Shown here: positions 31,877 through 39,317 of the stretch, piece by piece
Layout: the number at the start of each line of letters is the position of its first letter
Numbering within the stretch: the stretch's first letter is position 1
Assembly: GCA_019310245.1 (NCBI GenBank)
Contig: JAFDER010000004.1
Coordinates: 1-40,696 of the forward strand
Reading direction: 5' to 3'
Length of the DNA: 40,696 nucleotides
Source of the DNA: Deltaproteobacteria bacterium
Lineage (GTDB): Bacteria; Myxococcota_A; Polyangia; DRWM01
Notes under the pieces: generated by a model
The model's input: only the letters and a program-made list of their open reading frames with translations
Told to the model about the DNA's origin: nothing
Database searches by the model: none
Program-made: the position numbers and the translations under genes

Positions 31877-31956
31877 GCTCGTTCCTCCTTCTCCCCGATG
31901 TTCTTCAGGATACCACCGCGCCTCCGGAAGTGTAAACCCGGGCCGCGGCCGCGCGG

Positions 31957-31984
31957 TTGCGCAGCCCGGATCGTGGTGTAGACT
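31957..31984 (+). promoter_or_regulatory. putative promoter of the lipoprotein at 32012
   Basis: TTGCGC (31957-31962), 16 bp, TAGACT (31979-31984). Leader about 21 nt with a GGGAGA ribosome site before ATG 32012. Confidence 0.4.
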
Positions 31985-32011
31985 CATGGGCGGAACAGCA
32001 GGGAGACAGCC

Positions 32012-32815
32012 ATGGCGATCACCAGGATGAGGGTACTCGTGGCCCTGGGCCTCGCCTTCTCGGCCGGGTGCGGAGGCAAGGGTGGGACCACCGGAGACGC
32101 GGACGCCGACGTGATCACCACGGACCCGGTGCAGGACCAGATCGTCGAAGCGGACGCCGAGCCGGATCCCACGGAGGATCCGGACGCCGATCCCGCCCCG
32201 GACCCCCTGACGGATTCCACGGAGGATCCGAGCGACGATCCCGCCCCGGATCCCGCTCCGGACCCGGAGGAAGATCCCGTGACGGATCCCGTCGACGACC
32301 CGACCGATCCCGCTCCGGACCCCTCCGTCGAACCGTCCTGCACGGCCCGGGGCTGCCCGGCGAGCTCCATGGGCCTGGCCTGCTGCACGGGCCTCACCCT
32401 CCACACGGGCTGCGAGCCCGGGGTCACCTGCCCCACCACCTACTGCGTCGACTGCGGCGACGGCGTGTGCCGATCGCACGAGACCGCCTGGGACTGCTCC
32501 AGCGACTGCCCCGCGGGCTGCACGCCCGGGACGGTCGAGACGACGGTCTGCCCCGGGACGGGCACCCTGCAGTGCACGTGCGTCGAGGACCCCTGCAAGC
32601 CCTACTGCGACCTGGACGGCACCGCGCCCGACGGGTGGATCGACGCGTGCTCGGGACTCTCCATCGCCACGTGCTCGGACACCACGATGACGCCCCGGTG
32701 CCTGTACATCGGCACACGGTCCGAGGGATGGTACGAGCCGCCCGGCTCCGGGGGCTCGCCCGTGCTCATCGACTGGGACTTCTGCGCCCCGCGCTGGTCC
32801 TGTGTCGTTATCTGA
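32012..32815 (+). CDS. lipoprotein with Asp/Pro repeats and a CGDGVC-type motif
   Basis: 267 residues, ATG 32012 after GGGAGACAGCC. Lipobox SAGC (Cys20) then GG. Residues 25-105 are a linker of repeated DPxPDP-like units, with a matching DNA repeat of gatcccg-type blocks. The remainder holds about 20 Cys with segments CCTGLTLHTGC, CGDGVCRSHETAWDCSSDC (a motif common in deltaproteobacterial surface proteins) and CPGTGTLQCTCVEDPC. No catalytic motif. Probably surface exposed. Divergent from the RsbRD-like gene. Confidence 0.82.
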   Translation: MAITRMRVLVALGLAFSAGCGGKGGTTGDADADVITTDPVQDQIVEADAEPDPTEDPDADPAPDPLTDSTEDPSDDPAPDPAPDPEEDPVTDPVDDPTDPAPDPSVEPSCTARGCPASSMGLACCTGLTLHTGCEPGVTCPTTYCVDCGDGVCRSHETAWDCSSDCPAGCTPGTVETTVCPGTGTLQCTCVEDPCKPYCDLDGTAPDGWIDACSGLSIATCSDTTMTPRCLYIGTRSEGWYEPPGSGGSPVLIDWDFCAPRWSCVVI

Positions 32816-32837
32816 ACAGGACGCATCCGGCACACGC

Positions 32838-32865
32838 TTGAGTTTGCGTCCGCCTGTGGTATCAC
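32838..32865 (+). promoter_or_regulatory. putative leaderless promoter of mutS
   Basis: TTGAGT (32838-32843), 16 bp, TATCAC (32860-32865), and then only 8 nt before ATG 32874. No ribosome site is seen. Confidence 0.4.
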
Positions 32866-32873
32866 CACGAACG

Positions 32874-35489
32874 ATGGCGAAGAAGCGCAAGGCCACCTCC
32901 AGCCACGACACCCCGGTGATGAGGCAGTTCAGGGAGGTCAAGGGCCGCTACCCGGACGCCCTGCTCTTCTTCCGCATGGGCGACTTCTACGAGATGTTCT
33001 ACGACGACGCGGTGGTGTCCGCGAAGGAGCTGGGGCTCGCTCTGACGAGCCGCGACAAGGGCCGCGACGACGCCGTGCCCATGTGCGGGGTGCCGCACCA
33101 CTCGGTCAAGACGTACGTGCACAGGCTGCTCGAACGCGGCCACAAGGTGGCCGTGTGCGAGCAGCTCGAGGACCCCTCGAAGGCCAAGGGCATCGTGGCG
33201 CGCGACGTGGTGCGGGTCATCACGCCGGGCTCGAACGTGGACACGGAGCTCCTCGAGGCGGGCCAGGCAAACTACCTGGCCTGCGTGGTCCCCGAGGACC
33301 CGGACGCGGAGGGAGGCGCCTGCGGCCTCGCCGCGGCCGACATCTCGACCGGGGAGATGATCGTGGTCGAGGCCGCGGACGCGACAGAGCTCGCGGGCGA
33401 GCTGGCCCGCCTGGATCCGCGCGAGATTCTCGTCCCCCCGTCCTGGAGCAGGCTCGAGGCGTGGATCACCGAGCACGTCCCGCGCGCATCAAGGACCCCA
33501 TATCCCGACACGCGCGACTTCATGGGCGCGGGCCGCGCCGCCGCGCGCATCAAGGACGTGCTCGTGGACGTGCCGTTCGACGGCCTGAGCTCCCGCGGCC
33601 TGGCCGCGGCCGCCTCGGTGCTCGACTACCTGGCCCGCACGCAGCCCGGGCTCGAGATCCCGATCCGCCGGCTCGTGCCGTTGAGCACCTCGGATCACCT
33701 CGTGCTCGACGACAACACGATCCGCCACCTGGAGCTCGTCACGTCGGTGAGCGGAGAGAAGCGCGCATCTCTCGTGGGCTGGATGGACCGCACCTGCACG
33801 GCCATGGGCAGCCGCCTGCTGCGCGGCTGGGTGCTCGCGCCGCTCCTCGACGTGGCGGCCATCCGCCGCCGCCAGGACGGGGTCGAGGCCTTCGTGAACG
33901 ACGCCCGCGCACGGGAGGAGATCCAGAGACTGCTGGGCGGCGCCTGCGACGTGGAGCGCGTGCTGAGCCGCGTGGTTCTCGAGGCCGCATCGCCCCGCGA
34001 GCTGGGCGCGCTGCGCAACACCATGCGCCTCGTGCCGAGGCTCGACGAGGCCCTGGCCTCCCTCGCAGACCCGGGTGCCGAGCCTCCGGTGGTCCTGCCT
34101 CCCGCCCCGGCGGACGTCCAGGACGTGCTCGAGCGTGCCCTCGTCGACGAGCCTCCCCTCCAGTCGAAGGAGGGTGGGATCTTCCGCAGGAGCTGGAACG
34201 AGGAGCTGGACCGCCTCGTCGAGCTCTCCACGTCGGGCAAGGACGCCATCACCCGCATGGAGGCCGAAGAGCGCGAGACCACCGGCATCGGCTCGCTCAA
34301 GATCAAGTACAACAGGGTCTTCGGCTACTTCATCGAGGTCACGAAGCCGAACCTGAACCTGGTTCCCGAGGACCGCTACATCCGCAAGCAGACGCTCGCC
34401 ACGGGCGAGCGCTACCTCACGCCCGAGCTCAAGGACCTGGAGGCGCAGATCCTCACGGCGGACGAGAGGCGCAAGGCCCTGGAAGTCGAGATGTTCCGCG
34501 ACCTCCTGACGGCCGTCTCGGAGCACGAGGCCGGCCTGAGGGCCTGCGGCGAGAGCCTGGCGCGGCTCGACGTGCTCACGGCGTTCGCCGCCCTGGCCGC
34601 GCGGCACGGCTACGTGCGCCCGCGGGTGGTGAGCTCCGGCCGCACCATGATCCGGTCGGGCCGCCACCCCGTGGTGGAGGCCTTCGGCGCGCCGGACGGC
34701 TTCGTGCCCAATGACGTGGATCTCGACGTCGAGCACAAGAGGCTCTGGATCATCACCGGTCCGAACATGAGCGGAAAGAGCACGTTCATGCGGCAGGTGG
34801 CCCTCTCGGCGATCATGGCCCAGGCCGGGTCCTTCATCCCAGTCGCCGAGGCCGAGATCGGCCTCTCGGACAGGATCTTCACCCGCGTGGGCGCCTCGGA
34901 CAACCTCGCCTGGGGCCAGTCCACCTTCATGGTGGAGATGACCGAGACGGCCTCGATCCTCAAGCACGCCACCCGCCGCTCGCTCGTCGTGCTCGACGAG
35001 GTGGGACGCGGCACGTCCACCTTCGACGGGATGAGCATCGCCTGGGCAGTGGCCGAGCACCTGCACGACGCCGTGGGCGCGCGCACGCTCTTCGCCACTC
35101 ACTACCACGAGCTCACCGAGCTCGCCTCCACTCACGCGCACGTGGCCAACTACAACGTCACGGCCGCGGAGTACGGCGGAGGCGTCGTGTTCCTGCGCAA
35201 GGTCGAGCCCGGAAGCGCCAGCCGCTCGTACGGCATCCAGGTGGCCCGGCTGGCCGGCGTGCCCGAGCCGGTCCTGGGCCGCGCCCAGTCGATCCTCGAC
35301 GACCTCGAGTCCGGCAGGGCCGTCACCACGACGCCGCCCGGCCCGCCGCCGCAGGACCAGCTCTCGCTCTTCGCGGCCCCTCCCCGGGTGCCCGGACCGA
35401 TCCGCAACGCCCTCGAGGACGTGGACGTGGACAACCTCACACCCGTCGAGGCCCTGAACCTCCTGGCGAAGCTCAAGGAGATGGTCTGA
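32874..35489 (+). CDS. mutS: DNA mismatch repair protein MutS
   Basis: 871 residues, ATG 32874 (MAKKRKATSSHD); the earlier start in the track overlaps the promoter. Mismatch-binding F-x-E motif in GDFYEMF (F38, E40), then the connector and core domains, the clamp (GIGSLKIKYNRVFGYFIEV), and the ATPase: Walker A GPNMSGKST (about 629-637), SDNLAWGQSTFMVEM, Walker B VVLDEVGRGTSTFDG (about 703-717) and FATHYHELTEL. A C-terminal linker ends NLLAKLKEMV. It recognises mismatches and starts repair with MutL; mutL is not in the window. The 3' end overlaps the convergent methyltransferase by 17 nt. Confidence 0.97.
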   Translation: MAKKRKATSSHDTPVMRQFREVKGRYPDALLFFRMGDFYEMFYDDAVVSAKELGLALTSRDKGRDDAVPMCGVPHHSVKTYVHRLLERGHKVAVCEQLEDPSKAKGIVARDVVRVITPGSNVDTELLEAGQANYLACVVPEDPDAEGGACGLAAADISTGEMIVVEAADATELAGELARLDPREILVPPSWSRLEAWITEHVPRASRTPYPDTRDFMGAGRAAARIKDVLVDVPFDGLSSRGLAAAASVLDYLARTQPGLEIPIRRLVPLSTSDHLVLDDNTIRHLELVTSVSGEKRASLVGWMDRTCTAMGSRLLRGWVLAPLLDVAAIRRRQDGVEAFVNDARAREEIQRLLGGACDVERVLSRVVLEAASPRELGALRNTMRLVPRLDEALASLADPGAEPPVVLPPAPADVQDVLERALVDEPPLQSKEGGIFRRSWNEELDRLVELSTSGKDAITRMEAEERETTGIGSLKIKYNRVFGYFIEVTKPNLNLVPEDRYIRKQTLATGERYLTPELKDLEAQILTADERRKALEVEMFRDLLTAVSEHEAGLRACGESLARLDVLTAFAALAARHGYVRPRVVSSGRTMIRSGRHPVVEAFGAPDGFVPNDVDLDVEHKRLWIITGPNMSGKSTFMRQVALSAIMAQAGSFIPVAEAEIGLSDRIFTRVGASDNLAWGQSTFMVEMTETASILKHATRRSLVVLDEVGRGTSTFDGMSIAWAVAEHLHDAVGARTLFATHYHELTELASTHAHVANYNVTAAEYGGGVVFLRKVEPGSASRSYGIQVARLAGVPEPVLGRAQSILDDLESGRAVTTTPPGPPPQDQLSLFAAPPRVPGPIRNALEDVDVDNLTPVEALNLLAKLKEMV

Positions 35490-36135
35490 GGGTCGTGACC
35501 CGGAACCTGCGGCTCTCGTCCTCGAGGTGCACCGTGTCCACCACCTGCGAGACCGTGAAGCCAGCCCGGTCGCACATCCTCTGGAAGTCGGCCACCTGGG
35601 GCCGACCCTGATCCGACAGCATCACCTTCCCCCCAGGCTCCACGTAGAGGGCGAGCACGGCGAGCAGCGCGGGAAAGTGCTTCTCGAAATAGACCACCTC
35701 GGAGCCGATGATCAGATCGAACCTGCCCTTGAGGTCCGGCCGGAACCAGTCCAGCGCCCTGACCTCGATCCCCGCGCACCCGTTGAGCTCCACGTTGTGC
35801 CGCGCCACCTCGAGCGCCACGGCGTCGTAGTCCGTGAGCACAACATGGGCCCCGGCCAGCGAGGCCGCGATCCCGGGCGCCGCCGTGCCGCACCCGAGCT
35901 CGAGCACCCGCCTGCCCTCCACACCGCCGCGCACCACGTGCTCGGCGAGACCCAGCGCCGCGGGCCAGGTGATCATCCAGACAGGCGCGTCGCCGTGCAG
36001 GGCGACCGCGTCCGGGTAGATCGCCTCGACCATCTCGTCCACCCGCTCCACCTCGGCGATGCGCATGCGGATCGTGCCCAGCGCGTGCGAGCGCTCCTTC
36101 AGCCCGAAGCGCCGCTCCACGTCCTCGACGCCCAT
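35473..36135 (-). CDS. class I SAM-dependent methyltransferase (METTL21-like)
   Basis: About 220 residues. ATG 36135 is preceded by GGGGGAGG with almost no spacing. GTG 36165, overlapping the SRPBCC stop (GTGA), is a plausible alternative start. The SAM-binding motif is VLELGCGTAAPGIAASLAGAHVVLTDYD, then EVRALDWF and DLIIGSEVVYFEKHFPALLAVLALYVEPGG. The GSEVVYFEKH step resembles the lysine methyltransferase family 16 (METTL21/23-type). Substrate unknown, possibly a protein lysine. The track ORF to 37035 is a shadow beyond the start. It overlaps mutS at its 3' end. Confidence 0.83.
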   Translation of the reverse strand: MGVEDVERRFGLKERSHALGTIRMRIAEVERVDEMVEAIYPDAVALHGDAPVWMITWPAALGLAEHVVRGGVEGRRVLELGCGTAAPGIAASLAGAHVVLTDYDAVALEVARHNVELNGCAGIEVRALDWFRPDLKGRFDLIIGSEVVYFEKHFPALLAVLALYVEPGGKVMLSDQGRPQVADFQRMCDRAGFTVSQVVDTVHLEDESRRFRVTTLRPSP

Positions 36136-36161
36136 CCTCCCCCGCTCGCCCACATGATCCG

Positions 36162-36611
36162 TCACGAGCCGAGCGCCGCCCTCAGCCCCTCGAGCGCGCC
36201 CCACCAGTAGGGCTCGAACCGGCGCCTCACCCACAGCGCGTCGGCACTCTCGCCGAATCCCGAGTGCACGATCTCGAGCCGCGTGCCCCCGAGCGAGGGA
36301 TACAGCGTCACGTCCAGCCGCGTCCCCGCCGCCTCCCGCTCCCTCCTGCCTCCGGTCACCCCGGCCGCGCCCTCGCAGCCGAGCACGAGCAGCCTGGGGC
36401 TGTCGATCGTCATCACCCGCAGGTCGAGCGCGGGCTCGCTGCCCGAGTCGGCGCCGTCCGCGTCGCCCCACAGCACGAACCGGCCGCCCACCACGGGATC
36501 CACCGACGCGTGCGCGCACCACCAGGACGCGACGCCCTCGCGCGTGGTCCACGCGTCCCACACCTCGTCCCTGGCGAGCTCCAGGTCCATCTCGTATCGC
36601 AACGGCCTCAT
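36162..36611 (-). CDS. SRPBCC (AHSA1-like) domain protein
   Basis: 149 residues, ATG 36611. MRPLRYEMDLELARDEVWDAWTTREGVASWWCAHASVDPVVGGRFVLWG matches the AHSA1/START-like fold (helix-grip; entry strand, WD.WT....VASWW). C-terminal helix DALWVRRRFEPYWWGALEGLRAAL. Such domains bind hydrophobic ligands or modulate chaperones. Target unknown. Its stop adjoins or overlaps the start of the methyltransferase, so the two are likely co-expressed. The ribosome site is weak (AGGATC). Confidence 0.85.
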   Translation of the reverse strand: MRPLRYEMDLELARDEVWDAWTTREGVASWWCAHASVDPVVGGRFVLWGDADGADSGSEPALDLRVMTIDSPRLLVLGCEGAAGVTGGRREREAAGTRLDVTLYPSLGGTRLEIVHSGFGESADALWVRRRFEPYWWGALEGLRAALGS

Positions 36612-36657
36612 GATCCTGACAGGTTACCCGGGTTTCGAGCAAGGGCAAGCCCCCGGC

Positions 36658-36686
36658 TTGCCGGCCCGCCGGTTCTCTCCTACCAT
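36658..36686 (+). promoter_or_regulatory. putative promoter of the GH114 lipoprotein
   Basis: TTGCCG (36658-36663), 17 bp, TACCAT (36681-36686), 8 nt before ATG 36695. AGGG lies within that gap. Near-leaderless. Confidence 0.4.
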
Positions 36687-36694
36687 GAGGGATC

Positions 36695-37624
36695 ATGAAG
36701 ACGATCCTGCGAAGCACCCTCCTCGCGGCGGCCGCGTGCCTGGCGGCCTGTTTCACCAGCCCCTGAGGCGGAACCGACACGCGTGACGTGTCCGAGGATC
36801 CCGATGCGCGGGTGGACGGAGGGGATGAAGTGCTCGAGGACCCCGCCGTGGATCCGGCGCCCGAGACCGTGGAGGACGCCGACGACGCGCCGGACGAGGA
36901 CGGCGCACCGACGCCCGTCTGGAGGCCCGTGCCGGGCACCTCCTGGCAGTGGCAGCTCACGGACCTGCCGATCGACCGCAGCTTCGACGCGCAGATGTAC
37001 GACATCGATCTCTTCGACGCGCCGCAGGCGACCATCGACGCCCTGCACGCCGAGGGCCGGATCGTGATCTGCTACTTCAGCGCGGGCAGCTACGAGGAGT
37101 GGAGGGACGATGCGGACAGGTTCCCGTCCACCGCACTGGGCAACGACCTCGACGGCTGGGCCGGGGAGCGCTGGCTCGACGTGCGCAACGCCACGGTGCG
37201 CACGATCATGACGGACAGGCTGGATCTGGCCGTGGCCAAGCAGTGCGACGGCGTGGAGCCGGACAACGTGGACGGCTACACGAACGACCCGGGGTTCGAT
37301 TTCGACGGCACGGATCAGCTCGACTACAACCGGTTCCTGGCGAGCGAGGCGCACGCCAGGGGCCTGAGCATCGGGCTGAAGAACGACCTGGACCAGATAG
37401 GCGACCTCATCGACACGTTCGACTGGGCGCTCAACGAGGAGTGCTTCAGCTACGGCGAGTGCGACCTGCTCGCGCCGTTCATCGACGCGGGCAAGGCGGT
37501 CTTCCAGGTGGAGTACGGCGGAGCGGGGCTGGAGTCCACGATCTGCCCTCAGGCGAATGCCAGGAACTTCGACACGCTGATCAAGAGGTGGGACCTCGAT
37601 GCGTGGAGGATCTCCTGCAGGTAG
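36695..37624 (+). CDS. GH114-like (endo-alpha-1,4-polygalactosaminidase-type) lipoprotein with in-frame TGA
   Basis: The frame from ATG 36695 reads MKTILRSTLLAAAACLAACFTSP, a full lipoprotein signal (lipobox LAAC, Cys19). It then meets TGA at 36764-36766 and continues in the same frame without a further stop to 37624. The track begins at GTG 36788 because of this stop. After the TGA come GGTDTRD, an Asp/Glu/Pro spacer and a GH114-type TIM barrel. Its features are WQWQL, YDIDLFDAPQATIDALHAEGRIVICYFSAGSYEEW, LDVRN, CDGVEPDNVDGY (conserved acidic residues) and GLKNDL. The family cleaves polygalactosamine-type exopolysaccharides. Either the TGA is read through (Sec or suppressor), or the gene is inactivated or made from an internal start, or there is a sequence error. 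Confidence 0.75.
36764..36792 (+). other. in-frame TGA followed by a small hairpin
   Basis: TGA at 36764-36766, then 9 nt, then GACACG (36776-36781), loop CGTGA, CGTGTC (36787-36792). The loop begins 16 nt after the TGA and has a G in its first two positions, which fits the loose rule for bacterial SECIS elements. Hairpins this small are common in GC-rich DNA, so this is only suggestive. Confidence 0.35.
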
Positions 37625-37695
37625 GAGCTACGGAATCGAGGGCGCCCGTATAATTCCGGAAAACTATGTATTTTCAGCATGTTGATCATCTGGCA

Positions 37696-37724
37696 TTGCA
37701 TGCAAATCTTACATGAAATATTAA
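37696..37724 (+). promoter_or_regulatory. AT-rich promoter of the PPC-like lipoprotein
   Basis: TTGCAT (37696-37701), 17 bp, TATTAA (37719-37724), in an AT-rich patch (about 37653-37737) that stands out in this GC-rich genome. Predicted start about 37731 and a GGAGGAG ribosome site before ATG 37760. Confidence 0.5.
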
Positions 37725-37759
37725 TTTATCTAGCCTGAGTCGAATTCGAGGAGGAGACC

Positions 37760-39136
37760 ATGCGCTCGACCACCCACATCTGGCTTCCGATGATGCTCTG
37801 CGTCGCACTCGCCGCATCGTGCGGCGGCAAGGACGGGACCGACGAGGACACGGACGAGGACGTGCAGGACGAGGACGTGGGCGCGGAGGCCCTGGAGGAC
37901 CCCGCCCCGGAGCCCACCGACGACCCGGCGCCCGAGCCCGTCGACGACCTGATGCCGGATCCCGTCGACGACCCGATGCCGGATCCCGCCGACGACCCGG
38001 ACGAGGAGGACGGCGCAGCCGCCGACGCGGAGGACGATGTGGCAGACGACGATGCCGCCTCCGACGCCGAGGATGACGACGCGGCGAGCACGGACGTCAT
38101 GGGCGAGGATTCGGAGGACGACGCGTCCGACGCGGTGGATGAGGACGACGCGTCCGACGCGGTGGATGAGGACGCCGGCCCGACGGGCCCGTCGGGGACC
38201 TCGTGCACGGACCCGGCCATCACGCCCATCAACGTGCCGGCCGACCTCCCGTTCGAGGATCTGGCGGCCACGACCTGCGGCGCGGGCGACACCTACAGGA
38301 TCACGTGCCTGGGCAGCTACGACGGCGGCGAGGACGTGATCTACCGGCTCGACGTCGCCTCCTCGACCGAGGTCAACGTGTGGATCGACCCGAAATCGTC
38401 GGGATGGACGGGCCTCGCCCTGGACTCGGCCTGCCCGATCGACGCCACCACCTGCATGAGCACGTCCACGCTCTCGGCCGCGACCCCGCACGACATCGGA
38501 TGCCAGACGCTCGCCGCCGGCACGTACCACGTGATGGTGGACGTCTGGCCGAGCCCGTCCTGCATCCCGGACTTCGACCTGCACGTGCACGAGTGCGTGT
38601 GCACGCCCGGATCGACGTCGTGCCTGGATTCGACGACGCTCCGGGTCTGCAACGGCCTGCACACGTGGGACCCGGTCACCTGCATCAACTCGTGCGGCGA
38701 CACGGGAGGCGGCGTGGACGGGTGCCTCGCCACGTCCACCGAGACAGAGCCGAACGGCGACGCCACCGAGGCGCTCACGAACAACCTCATCACGGTGCCG
38801 TGGGACGGCTGGGGCGAGATCACCACGGGCACGGACGAGGACTACTACGCCTTCACGCTCACGTCCCCGACCATCGTCACGATCCAGACGGACGCGCACG
38901 GCTCGAGCGCCGTCGGCGACACGAAGCTGTGGCTCTACGAGGACACCTTCACCACGCAGACGCCTCCCGCCTGCTCGGGCACGAGCGGCTGCGTCGAGTT
39001 CGACGAGGACGGCGGTCCGGGGCTCTACAGCCTGATCGAGAACAGGGGACTGCCGGCGGGCACCTACTACGTGCGCGTCGCGGGCTACTCCAGCACGTAC
39101 ACCGGAACGTACAGGTTGACGATCTGGTTCATGTAG
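37760..39136 (+). CDS. lipoprotein with acidic spacer and PPC-like beta domains
   Basis: 458 residues, ATG 37760. Lipobox AASC (Cys21) then GG. Residues 25-145 form a strongly acidic spacer of Asp/Glu/Pro/Ala repeats. It includes an exact repeat DDASDAVDE encoded by a 24-nt tandem (around 38116-38167). Two beta domains follow. The first (about 155-290) has DEVIYRLDV-type strands. The second (about 340-458) has TEPNGDATEA, then DEDYYAFTL, TIVTIQTD, LWLYED, and ends LPAGTYYVRVAGYSSTYTGTYRLTIWFM, the pattern of bacterial pre-peptidase C-terminal (PPC) domains. No peptidase is fused here. Surface exposed. Function unknown, perhaps adhesive or structural. Confidence 0.82.
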   Translation: MRSTTHIWLPMMLCVALAASCGGKDGTDEDTDEDVQDEDVGAEALEDPAPEPTDDPAPEPVDDLMPDPVDDPMPDPADDPDEEDGAAADAEDDVADDDAASDAEDDDAASTDVMGEDSEDDASDAVDEDDASDAVDEDAGPTGPSGTSCTDPAITPINVPADLPFEDLAATTCGAGDTYRITCLGSYDGGEDVIYRLDVASSTEVNVWIDPKSSGWTGLALDSACPIDATTCMSTSTLSAATPHDIGCQTLAAGTYHVMVDVWPSPSCIPDFDLHVHECVCTPGSTSCLDSTTLRVCNGLHTWDPVTCINSCGDTGGGVDGCLATSTETEPNGDATEALTNNLITVPWDGWGEITTGTDEDYYAFTLTSPTIVTIQTDAHGSSAVGDTKLWLYEDTFTTQTPPACSGTSGCVEFDEDGGPGLYSLIENRGLPAGTYYVRVAGYSSTYTGTYRLTIWFM

Positions 39137-39190
39137 AAAGCCATCAGGCGCGTTCCACGCGGCCATGTTCTGGAAAAGATGGCATCAATC

Positions 39191-39240
39191 TAGACGCGCG
39201 CTCCCCGGGCGATGTATAATGAAAATGCGAGAAATCTCGC
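39191..39240 (+). promoter_or_regulatory. promoter with consensus -10 and an inverted repeat at +1
   Basis: TAGACG (39191-39196), 18 bp, TATAAT (39215-39220). GCGAGA (39227-39232), AA, TCTCGC (39235-39240) sit at the predicted start of transcription, an operator-like place. The start codon is at 39318, about 91 nt downstream, with a GGGAG ribosome site. Confidence 0.5.
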
Positions 39241-39317
39241 CACGTTCGATTGATTCGGTTCTGCTCGTCACAGCGACCGGAGAGGTGATCCGGGGCTGAG
39301 CCCGGACAGGGAGCCAG

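Noticed and set aside
32160-32345. DNA repeats as a mobile element or satellite
   Set aside because: They encode the in-frame Asp/Pro spacer of a lipoprotein and have no terminal repeats or transposase.
36165-37035. Upstream part of the minus ORF 35473-37035
   Set aside because: It overlaps the SRPBCC and GH114 genes. The methyltransferase domain begins near 36135.
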